A stretch of 5,136 nucleotides of DNA, taken from assembly GCA_005883905.1 (NCBI GenBank), contig VAYD01000186.1, positions 2,436-7,571 of the forward strand, written 5' to 3'. The notes under the pieces were generated by a model. It was not told the DNA's origin, did no database searches, and worked only from the letters and a program-made list of their open reading frames with translations. Below, in pieces: positions 1-5,136 of the stretch; within the stretch, counting starts at the first letter, position 1, and every line of letters starts with the position of its first letter. Position numbers and translations under genes: made by a program. Source of the DNA: Actinomycetota bacterium (lineage in GTDB: Bacteria; Actinomycetota; Thermoleophilia; Solirubrobacterales; Solirubrobacteraceae).

Positions 1-656
1 AGCGTTTCCGTCGCGCCGGCGGTGAACGTCGTGACGATCACCTCGTCGAAGCTCAGCGCGAACGCGAGCAGCCCGCCCGCGATCAGCGCGCTGCGCAGCT
101 GCGGGAACGTGACGAACCGGAACGTCTGCCACGTGTCGGCGCCAAGGTCGGCGCTCGCCTCCTCGATGTTGCGCGACGTTCGCCGCATGCGAGCGACGAC
201 GTTGTTGTAGACGACCACGATGCAGAACGTCGCGTGTCCCACGATCACCGTGAACAGCGTCAGGTCGACGTGCAGCACCTGCGTGAACGTCGAGTTCAGG
301 GCCATGCCGGTCACGATGCCCGGCAGCGCGATCGGGAGGATCACGAAGAACGAGATGGTCTCGCGGCCGAAGAACCGGTAGCGCGACACCGCCGCGGCGG
401 CGAGCGTGCCCAGCAGGATCGCGATGGCCGTCGCGCCGAGGCCGGCCTTGATCGATGTGAGCAGCGCGTCGCGGGCGCCATGGTTGTGCCACGCCTTCTC
501 GAACCAGCTGAGCGTCAGCCCGGGGATCGGCCACACCTGCGTCCGCCGCGGATTGAACGCGTACAGCAGGATCACGAGCAGCGGCAGGTAGATGAACGCG
601 AGCGTCACCAGCGTGCCGGCGCGCAGGAAGATCCGGGTGCCGCGGCCCAGGAACAT
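1..656 (-). CDS. potC: Spermidine/putrescine-type ABC transporter permease PotC (3' end cut by window edge)
   Basis: This is the second inner-membrane permease of a polyamine-type ABC importer, forming the channel with PotB and docking on the PotA ATPase. The frame is open for 218 codons from ATG at 656 to the window edge. Visible hydrophobic segments lie at about residues 14-34, 66-90, 101-121, 132-154 and from 190 on. The cytoplasmic EAA loop that contacts the ATPase is clear at 165-185 (EEASADLGA...FRFVTFP), followed by SFDEVIVTTF at 202-211, a segment typical of PotC-like permeases. Family members are usually about 260-280 residues, so roughly 50 C-terminal residues lie outside the window. 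The ATG lies 3 bases after the potB stop and has no strong Shine-Dalgarno sequence, so translation is probably coupled to potB. The family is secure; the exact substrate is not shown by the permease. Confidence 0.93.
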   Translation of the reverse strand, partial: MFLGRGTRIFLRAGTLVTLAFIYLPLLVILLYAFNPRRTQVWPIPGLTLSWFEKAWHNHGARDALLTSIKAGLGATAIAILLGTLAAAAVSRYRFFGRETISFFVILPIALPGIVTGMALNSTFTQVLHVDLTLFTVIVGHATFCIVVVYNNVVARMRRTSRNIEEASADLGADTWQTFRFVTFPQLRSALIAGGLLAFALSFDEVIVTTFTAGATET

Positions 657-659
657 GGC

Positions 660-1556
660 CTAGAGGTGCTCGAAGGCCCCCAGCCTTCGGGCGAGCAGGA
701 GGTACACGACCATGACGATCACCGGGATCGTCGCGAACGCCGCGGCCAGCGGCAGGTTGTTCGCGACGCCGACGTTCGCGTAGACGACATTGCCGATGAA
801 CTGCGTCGAGCTGACCAGGTTCGGCGTGATGTAGTCGCCGAGGGTCAGCGCGAAGGTGAAGATCGAGCCGGCGACCACCGCCGGGAACGCCATCGGCAGC
901 ACGACGCGCCGGAACGTGCGCCCGGGCGGAGCGCCGAGGTCGCCCGAGGCATCGATCAGCGAGTTCGGGATCCGCTCCAGGCCGGCGTAGATCGGCAGGA
1001 TCATGTACGGCAGCCAGAGGTAGCTGAAGACGATCCAGGTGGCGACGTTGCCGAACCCCGGTCCCTTCAGCCCGAGCGGGTGCAGCGCCCAGTTGAGGAT
1101 GCCGTTCTCGTTGAGCATCGTCCGCCACGCGTAGACCTTCACGAGGTAGCTGGACCACAGCGGCATCAGCACCGCCACCACCAGCAGGCCCCGCACCCGC
1201 GGCGACGCGACCTTCGCCATGTAGAACGCGATCGGGAACGCGAGGATCGCGTCGGTGACCGTGACCGCGGACGCGATCCCGACCGTGCGCAGCACGATCG
1301 TGCGGTACACGTGGCCGTTCCACAGCGTCTCGAAGTTGCCGGTGCCGTAGGAGTGGACGACCTTCCCGCTGAACTCGTCCAGCTGCCAGAACGCGGCGAT
1401 GAACAGCACCGCCAGCGAGCCCAGGTAGGCGACCACCAGCCAGCCCATCGGGCCCGCCAGCAGCAGCGACAGCTGCAGCCGCCGCCGGCCGTGCAGGAGG
1501 TCGGAGAGCCTGCGGCTCGCCGACCTCCCGGGAACGGATGCCGGAACTGCGGTCAG
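660..1556 (-). CDS. potB: Spermidine/putrescine-type ABC transporter permease PotB, probable CTG start
   Basis: First permease subunit of the importer. From ATG at 1448 the protein is 262 residues and begins directly at the first membrane segment (MGWLVVAYLG). Family members normally carry about 30 residues before this, including a basic stretch and LLLA-P-. That sequence is present in frame upstream (RRLSDLLHGRRRLQLSLLLAGP), but no ATG, GTG or TTG precedes it. A CTG at 1556-1554, 4 bases after the potD stop and 8 bases after AAGGG (1569-1565), would give 298 residues, the usual length, so I annotate from there. In the 262-residue numbering, membrane segments lie near 3-20, 51-74, 86-105, 136-158, 186-206 and 229-252. 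The EAA loop is at about 164-187 (SLIDASGDLGAPPG...VVLP). Family call secure; start uncertain (ATG 1448 is the alternative). Confidence 0.9.
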   Translation of the reverse strand: MTAVPASVPGRSASRRLSDLLHGRRRLQLSLLLAGPMGWLVVAYLGSLAVLFIAAFWQLDEFSGKVVHSYGTGNFETLWNGHVYRTIVLRTVGIASAVTVTDAILAFPIAFYMAKVASPRVRGLLVVAVLMPLWSSYLVKVYAWRTMLNENGILNWALHPLGLKGPGFGNVATWIVFSYLWLPYMILPIYAGLERIPNSLIDASGDLGAPPGRTFRRVVLPMAFPAVVAGSIFTFALTLGDYITPNLVSSTQFIGNVVYANVGVANNLPLAAAFATIPVIVMVVYLLLARRLGAFEHL

Positions 1557-1560
1557 GGCG

Positions 1561-2676
1561 TCAGCCCTTGATGTCCGTCCAGGCCTGGACCCACTGCGAG
1601 TAGTCGGCGCACGTGTTGCCGCGGCCGTCGCCGCAGCTCTTGATCGGCGTCGTCCAGAACGACACCTTCGAGAAGTACGGCGCGTCGCCCTCGTGGAAGA
1701 TCTTGCAGTGGTCCTTCGCGACCGTGTGCGAGCACGCGGCGCGGTTGGCCGGAGCCTCGCCGAACCACTCGGCCACCTGCGCCTGGACCTTCGGCGAGGT
1801 GATCCAGTTCATCCACTTGTACATGCAGTTGGGGTGCTTGGCCTTCGAGCTGACCATCCACGTGGTGCCGACGGTCGAGTTCCCGTTGGCGAACGCGGCC
1901 TGCTCCTTGGTGTAGTCGGCCCAGTACTCACCGATGTACTTGCGCTGCGTCTTGAGCAGGTTCACGACTGCGTTGAACTGCTTGCTGTCCAGCTCGAAGG
2001 GATTGGTGATCTTCAGGTCCGGCTGATGGGCCTTGAGGTACACGGCCGCGTCGGCGATGTAGATCGGGCTGTCATAGGCCGTCACGTGCCCCTTGTTGGG
2101 CGTCATCTTCGACGGGTCGAAGACCGCGTCCCACGAGGTTCCGACGCCCGACGCCTTCGGGCTGGACATCAGGAGGTTGGCGCCGTAGCCGTGAGGGATC
2201 CCGTACATCTGCCTCTTGACGGAGTTCCACGGCTTGTCTTTGAGCCCGCTCCAGATCTGGGCGTAGTTCGGAACGAGGGAGGTGTTGACGGGCGCCACGT
2301 CGCCGCCGGCGATCAGGCGCAACGTCGCGTCGCCGGACGCCGAGACGCCGTCGTAGTTGCCGGTCCGCATGAGCGTGACCATCTCGTCGGAGGTGTTGCC
2401 GACCTTGACGTTGGTCTGGCAGCCCGTCGCCTTCTCGAACGGCGTGACCCAGTCGACCTTCGGGTCCGTCGAGCCGTCCTCCGCGTACCCGGCCCAGGCG
2501 ATGATGTTGAGCTGCCCCTCGCCCTGTCCGACGGACTTCTGCACCGGCAGTTTCGGCGGGTTCAGCCCGCTGCCGCTGTTGGCGCTGGTGCTGCCGTTGT
2601 CGCTGCTTCCGCACGCCGCGACGCCGAACGCCGCTATGCAGGCGACGAGCGCCGCCCACAGGCCCTTTGTACTCAT
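1561..2676 (-). CDS. potD: Polyamine-type ABC transporter substrate-binding lipoprotein, PotD-like, with an apparent internal deletion
   Basis: Extracellular, lipid-anchored binding protein of 371 residues that delivers ligand to PotB/PotC. ATG 2676 is chosen because AGGAGG lies 4 bases upstream and the product starts with a lipoprotein signal: K4, a hydrophobic core to residue 18, and lipobox VAAC with Cys22, then a Ser/Gly/Asn-rich linker. Frame extends upstream to 2733 but would spoil the signal peptide. The mature part aligns by eye with E. coli PotD: W61 and Y64 match Trp34 and Tyr37, D202 matches Asp168, and W273 matches Trp229. Glu171 is replaced by Ile205. Immediately after W273 the sequence jumps to MVSSKAKHPNC, the equivalent of the strand following Asp257, so about 29 residues with Trp255 and Asp257 are absent. 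Six further cysteines (86, 284, 315, 324, 348, 356) could form disulfides. Family secure; polyamine binding by the usual pocket is doubtful. Confidence 0.9.
   Translation of the reverse strand: MSTKGLWAALVACIAAFGVAACGSSDNGSTSANSGSGLNPPKLPVQKSVGQGEGQLNIIAWAGYAEDGSTDPKVDWVTPFEKATGCQTNVKVGNTSDEMVTLMRTGNYDGVSASGDATLRLIAGGDVAPVNTSLVPNYAQIWSGLKDKPWNSVKRQMYGIPHGYGANLLMSSPKASGVGTSWDAVFDPSKMTPNKGHVTAYDSPIYIADAAVYLKAHQPDLKITNPFELDSKQFNAVVNLLKTQRKYIGEYWADYTKEQAAFANGNSTVGTTWMVSSKAKHPNCMYKWMNWITSPKVQAQVAEWFGEAPANRAACSHTVAKDHCKIFHEGDAPYFSKVSFWTTPIKSCGDGRGNTCADYSQWVQAWTDIKG
1565..1569 (-). promoter_or_regulatory. Candidate ribosome binding site for potB (AAGGG)
   Basis: AAGGG on the minus strand lies inside the last codons of potD, 8 bases before the in-frame CTG at 1556. 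Its spacing suits a start there and it has no comparable counterpart before ATG 1448, which follows a CTG-rich leucine run. The match to the consensus is partial, so coupling to potD termination may matter more than the site itself. Confidence 0.4.
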
Positions 2677-2686
2677 GCTTCCTCCT
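2673..2686 (-). promoter_or_regulatory. potA-potD coupling site: AGGAGG within the end of potA plus ATGA overlap
   Basis: On the minus strand AGGAGG (2686-2681), inside the last potA codons, sits 4 bases before the potD ATG (2676). The potA stop TGA (2675-2673) overlaps that ATG as ATGA. This arrangement is typical of translational coupling and fixes the potD start. Confidence 0.85.
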
Positions 2687-3749
2687 GATCTGGGGGACCG
2701 TCCTCGATCGCGTACGTCTGTTGCGGACGCCACGCGACGTGCACCTTCCGTCCGCGATCCTCGAGCGCGTCCGCGGACGTCGTCTCGAGGTTCTGGCGGA
2801 CCACCTGAAGCTCTCCGCCCGCGTCGAGCGCGACGACGTAGCGGGTGACCATGCCCGCGTAGGCGACGTCGACGACCGTCCCGGACTCGACGTGCTCACC
2901 GTCTGACGGCCGTCCGTCGTCGAGGATCCGGATCTTCTCGGGGCGCACCGTGAAGCGGCGGCCGTCGCGCTCGAGCATGTTCGACACGCCCACGAAGCCG
3001 GCGACGAACTCGGTCGACGGGCGCTCGTAGACCTCGGCGGGCTGGCCGACCTGGACGATCCTGCCCTGGTCGAACACCGCGAGGCGGTCGCTCATCGTCA
3101 GCGCCTCCTCCTGGTCGTGCGTGACGTAGATGAACGTGATCCCGACCTCGCCCTGGATGCGCTTGAGCTCGACCTGCATGCCTTGGCGCAGCTTGAGGTC
3201 CAGCGCGCCGAGCGGCTCGTCGAGCAGCAGGATCCGCGGGCGGTTGATGATCGCGCGCGCGAGCGCGACGCGCTGGCGCTGGCCCCCGCTGAGCTGCGCG
3301 GGCTTGCGCGCGCCGTAGCCGGCGAGGCTGACCATGTCGAGCGCGTCCTCAGCGCGCCGGCGCCGCTCGGCCCGGTCGACCTTCTTGATCTTCAGGCCGT
3401 ACTCGACGTTGTCCTGCACGGACATGTGCGGGAACAGCGCGTAGTCCTGGAACACCGTGTTGACGTCGCGCGCGTAGGGCGGCCGTTTGGTCACGTCGAT
3501 GCCGCCGAGCTCGATCCTCCCGTCGTCGGGGAGCTCGAAGCCGGCGATCAGCCGCAGCGTCGTGGTCTTGCCCGATCCGGAGGGGCCGAGCAGGGTGAAG
3601 AACTCCCCTTTGGCGATGTCGATGCTGACCCCGTCGACCGCGACGACGTCGCCGTATCGCTTGGTCAGTTGGACGAGACGGACATCGGGCTCGGCGCCCA
3701 GGCTGGCCGCGGTGTCGGTCTCTGGGGCAGGTGTGACGCCGGAGTGCAG
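2673..3749 (-). CDS. potA: Spermidine/putrescine-type ABC transporter ATP-binding protein PotA, probable CTG start
   Basis: Cytoplasmic ATPase that powers the importer. Counting from CTG 3749 it has 358 residues. In order: Walker A GPSGSGKT at 55-62, Q-loop Gln101 (TVFQDYALFPHMS), signature LSGGQRQRVALARA from 153, Walker B ILLLDEP at 173-179 with D-loop GALD at 181-184, switch His211 (YVTHDQEEA), then a C-terminal TOBE-type regulatory domain opening with VRPEKIRI near 268. All catalytic motifs are intact. The start is a judgement. TTG codons at 3806 and 3803 are in frame but overlap or precede the likely promoter and lack a binding site. The CTG at 3749 follows GAGGAGGAGG at ideal distance, and no other start codon comes before the conserved domain. 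First gene of the operon; overlaps potD by 4 bases. Confidence 0.94.
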   Translation of the reverse strand: MHSGVTPAPETDTAASLGAEPDVRLVQLTKRYGDVVAVDGVSIDIAKGEFFTLLGPSGSGKTTTLRLIAGFELPDDGRIELGGIDVTKRPPYARDVNTVFQDYALFPHMSVQDNVEYGLKIKKVDRAERRRRAEDALDMVSLAGYGARKPAQLSGGQRQRVALARAIINRPRILLLDEPLGALDLKLRQGMQVELKRIQGEVGITFIYVTHDQEEALTMSDRLAVFDQGRIVQVGQPAEVYERPSTEFVAGFVGVSNMLERDGRRFTVRPEKIRILDDGRPSDGEHVESGTVVDVAYAGMVTRYVVALDAGGELQVVRQNLETTSADALEDRGRKVHVAWRPQQTYAIEDGPPDQEEA

Positions 3750-3753
3750 GGGT

Positions 3754-3763
3754 CCTCCTCCTC
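3754..3763 (-). promoter_or_regulatory. Strong Shine-Dalgarno sequence before potA (GAGGAGGAGG)
   Basis: GAGGAGGAGG reads on the minus strand from 3763 to 3754. The first full AGGAGG (3762-3757) ends 7 bases before CTG 3749. This is the strongest ribosome binding site in the intergenic region, and the only start-like codon at suitable distance is that CTG, which is why it decides the potA start. Confidence 0.6.
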
Positions 3764-3773
3764 GGCCCGCGAG

Positions 3774-3803
3774 CCTATACGCGCCCGGGGCACCTGAGTG
3801 CAA
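3774..3803 (-). promoter_or_regulatory. Candidate sigma70-like promoter of the potADBC operon
   Basis: On the minus strand a -35-like TTGCAC (3803-3798) and a -10-like TATAGG (3779-3774) are separated by 18 bases. TATAGG is one of very few AT-rich hexamers in this GC-rich region. Transcription would begin near 3767, leaving a leader of about 18 bases that contains the Shine-Dalgarno sequence. The -10 matches the consensus at 4 of 6 positions and the -35 only weakly, so this is inferred from position and spacing. Confidence 0.4.
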
Positions 3804-3815
3804 CAAAGCGCTCAG
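3794..3815. repeat. Inverted repeat over the potA -35 region
   Basis: CTGAGTGC (3794-3801) and GCGCTCAG (3808-3815) are inverted copies matching at 7 of 8 positions around a 6-base AACAAA centre. The left arm overlaps the proposed potA -35 element. It could be a repressor operator. A role as a terminator is unlikely because no gene ends here and no T-tract follows. Confidence 0.35.
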
Positions 3816-3819
3816 GGGG

Positions 3820-3837
3820 TTGTGCCAATGTGGACAA
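3820..3837. promoter_or_regulatory. Candidate operator box 1, TGTGCC-N5-GGACAA
   Basis: TTGTGCCAATGTGGACAA is a loose palindrome (TTGT...ACAA), and its flanks extend the outer arms to GGTTGT/ACAACC (3818-3839). The same 17-base pattern, with identical outer hexamers and a different 5-base centre, recurs as box 2. Box 1 lies about 17 bases upstream of the proposed potA -35 and so could serve the divergent promoters. The cognate regulator is not in the window. Confidence 0.45.
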
Positions 3838-3849
3838 CCGCCTGTCGCC

Positions 3850-3873
3850 TACCGTTGGCGCCAGGTACCGTTG
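3850..3873. repeat. Short direct repeat TACCGTTG, 16 bases apart
   Basis: TACCGTTG occurs at 3850-3857 and again at 3866-3873. The spacer contains the palindromes TGGCGCCA (3856-3863) and GGTACC (3864-3869). It lies between the two operator-like boxes. It could be part of the regulator-binding region or chance; TACCGT also fits a loose -10 pattern (TAnnnT), but no -35 partner at good spacing was found. Confidence 0.25.
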
Positions 3874-3890
3874 TGCAGATCGATCACCCG

Positions 3891-3908
3891 CTGTGCCGAA
3901 TCGGACAA
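3891..3908. promoter_or_regulatory. Candidate operator box 2, TGTGCC-N5-GGACAA
   Basis: CTGTGCCGAATCGGACAA repeats box 1 with both outer hexamers exact and the same 5-base gap, 71 bases further on (start to start, close to seven helical turns). It ends 28 bases before the aminotransferase ATG, where a bound repressor could block transcription or its early elongation. I found no convincing plus-strand -35/-10 pair. Confidence 0.45.
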
Positions 3909-3922
3909 GCGGGCGTGAGGAC

Positions 3923-3930
3923 AGGAGAGG
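3923..3930 (+). promoter_or_regulatory. Ribosome binding site of the aminotransferase (AGGAGAGG)
   Basis: AGGAGAGG ends 6 bases before ATG 3937, good spacing for a purine-rich Shine-Dalgarno sequence. It supports ATG 3937 over any other start; the nearby GTG at 3915 is out of frame. Confidence 0.75.
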
Positions 3931-3936
3931 CCGCCG

Positions 3937-5136
3937 ATGGCAACGACCGAGAACGCCACGACCACCGGGAACCTGCAGGAGCTGGCCAAGCGCCACCTGT
4001 GGCTGCACTACGCCCGCATGGGCGCCTATGACCAGGGCGCCGACATCCCGGTGCTGGTCCGCGGCGAGGGCTGCCACGTCTGGGACGAGCATGGCAACCG
4101 CTACTTCGACGGCCTCAGCGCGCTGTTCTGCGTGAACATCGGGCACGGCCGCGCGGACATCGCGCAGGCCGGCGCCGACCAGGCCAAGGAGCTCGGTTTC
4201 TTCACCAACTGGTCCTACGCGCACCCGCCGGCGATCGAGCTGGCGGCGAAGATCGCCTCGCTGGCGCCGGGTGACCTCAACCGCGTGTTCTTCACGAGCG
4301 GCGGCTCGGAGTCGGTCGAGAGCGCGATCAAGCTCGTGCGCCAGTACCACAAGCTCACGGGCAACCCGAACAAGACCAAGATCATCAGCCGCGAGACCGC
4401 GTACCACGGGACGACGCTCGGCGCCATCGCCGCCACGGGCATCACCAGCCTGCGCACGCCGTTCGAGCCGTTCACGCCCGGCGGGTGCCACGTCCCGAAC
4501 ACGAACCTCTACCGGCTCAAGCCCGGCTACGGCGCCGAGAACCTCGCTGACACGATCGCCGAGCGGATCGAGTTCGAGGGGCCTGAGACGGTCGCCGCGG
4601 TGTTCCTCGAGCCGGTCCAGAACGCCGGCGGCTGCTTCGTGCCGCCCGAGGGCTACTTCCAGCGCGTGCGGGAGATCTGCGACGAGTACGACGTGATCTT
4701 CGTCTCCGACGAGGTCATCTGCTCGTGGGGCCGCCTCGGCCACTGGTTCGGCGCGCAGCGCTACGACTACCAGCCCGACATCATCACGACGGCGAAGGGC
4801 CTCACCAGCGCCTACGCGCCGCTCGGCGCCGTGATCGCCGACGACAAGCTGATCGAGCCGTTCCTGCAGGGGACGGCGTCGTTCTCGCACGGCTTCACGT
4901 TCGGCGGCCACCCGATCTGCTGTGCGGTCGCGCTGGCCAACATCCAGGCCTTCGAGGACGAGGGCATCAACGAGAACGTGCGCGAGCACGAGCCCGCGTT
5001 CCGCGCGATGCTCGACGGCCTGCGCGACATCCCGATCGTCGGCGACGTCCGCGGCGCCGGGTACTTCCACGCGCTCGAGCTCGTCAAGGACCGCGAGACC
5101 AGGGAGTCCTTCACGAAGGAGGAGTCCGAGACGCTG
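3937..5136 (+). CDS. Class III PLP-dependent aminotransferase, probable polyamine/omega-amine transaminase (3' end cut by window edge)
   Basis: Cytoplasmic fold-type I aminotransferase, open for 400 codons to the edge; relatives are about 450-460 residues, so the last 50-60, including the usual carboxylate-binding arginine region, are missing. Active-site features are all present: phosphate-binding SGGSES at 121-126, YHG at 156-158 (Tyr stacking on PLP), LEPV with Glu225, Asp258 in SDEV (pyridine nitrogen), the Schiff-base Lys287 in TTAKGLTSAYAPLGA, and Thr321 in GFTFGGHP. RGAGYFHALEL near 372-382 opens the C-terminal domain. Spacing of Asp258, Lys287 and Thr321 is like that of characterised omega-transaminases. 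It is divergent from a polyamine-type importer, so a role such as putrescine-pyruvate transamination (SpuC-like) is a reasonable inference. Beta-alanine, GABA or other amine donors are equally compatible with the sequence alone. Confidence 0.93.
   Translation, partial: MATTENATTTGNLQELAKRHLWLHYARMGAYDQGADIPVLVRGEGCHVWDEHGNRYFDGLSALFCVNIGHGRADIAQAGADQAKELGFFTNWSYAHPPAIELAAKIASLAPGDLNRVFFTSGGSESVESAIKLVRQYHKLTGNPNKTKIISRETAYHGTTLGAIAATGITSLRTPFEPFTPGGCHVPNTNLYRLKPGYGAENLADTIAERIEFEGPETVAAVFLEPVQNAGGCFVPPEGYFQRVREICDEYDVIFVSDEVICSWGRLGHWFGAQRYDYQPDIITTAKGLTSAYAPLGAVIADDKLIEPFLQGTASFSHGFTFGGHPICCAVALANIQAFEDEGINENVREHEPAFRAMLDGLRDIPIVGDVRGAGYFHALELVKDRETRESFTKEESETL

Noticed and set aside
234..1571. 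Long plus-strand open frame of 445 codons opposite potB and potC
   Set aside because: Its product is extremely rich in Arg, Asp, Glu, Gln and His with no recognisable domain, the usual antisense shadow of GC-rich genes; the minus-strand frames encode well-conserved permeases.
1693..2688. Plus-strand open frame of 331 codons opposite potD
   Set aside because: Arg/Val/Gly/Asp-rich with no domain, and antisense to a clear lipoprotein gene.
2677..2733. Upstream extension of potD to a GTG at 2733
   Set aside because: It would put 19 polar residues in front of a complete lipoprotein signal peptide and ignore the AGGAGG and ATGA overlap at 2676.
2072..2899. Minus-strand alternative frame of 275 codons across the potA-potD junction
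   Set aside because: Arg/Ser-rich product in a different frame from both real genes, with no recognisable motif.
3794..3815. Inverted repeat as an intrinsic terminator
   Set aside because: Both neighbouring genes diverge from this region, so no transcript ends here, and there is no T-tract.
3775..5070. Minus-strand open frame of 431 codons opposite the aminotransferase
   Set aside because: Low-complexity Arg/Ala/Val/Asp composition and full overlap with a gene that has an intact PLP active site; a codon-bias shadow.

Overview
The window is GC-rich and densely coding, with strong G/C preference at third codon positions and tiny intergenic gaps. The protein sequences look like those of a high-GC Gram-positive, probably an actinobacterium. 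A Thermoleophilia/Solirubrobacterales-like source is my impression from memory of related proteins and was not tested.

Minus strand, 3749 down to 1: a compact operon for a spermidine/putrescine-type ABC importer, transcribed potA (ATPase), potD (lipid-anchored binding protein), potB (permease) and potC (permease, cut by the left edge). potA and potD overlap by ATGA. potD and potB are about 4 bases apart, and potB and potC 3 bases apart. The order A-D-B-C differs from the E. coli potABCD order. Both potA and potB lack a convincing ATG/GTG/TTG start at the expected N-terminus, and the best-placed start in each case is a CTG.

Positions 3750-3936: the only intergenic region, a divergent control region. 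It holds a candidate sigma70-like promoter for potA, a short inverted repeat over its -35 element, two copies of an 18-bp spaced element (TGTGCC-N5-GGACAA), and a short tandem TACCGTTG repeat.

Plus strand, 3937 to the right edge: a class III PLP-dependent aminotransferase with an intact active site, cut before its C-terminus. Paired with a polyamine-type importer, the likely logic is uptake of a polyamine or other amine followed by transamination of its terminal amine, with shared control from the central region.

The most unusual feature is in potD. Compared with E. coli PotD, the reading frame runs from the equivalent of Trp229 straight to the strand after Asp257. About 29 residues, including two key polyamine-binding residues, are missing without a frameshift. 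This is either a real change of binding site, a decaying gene, or an assembly artefact. I saw no RNA genes, mobile elements, CRISPR arrays or clear terminators. No entirely new system is evident; the window is a variant of a known transport and catabolism module.
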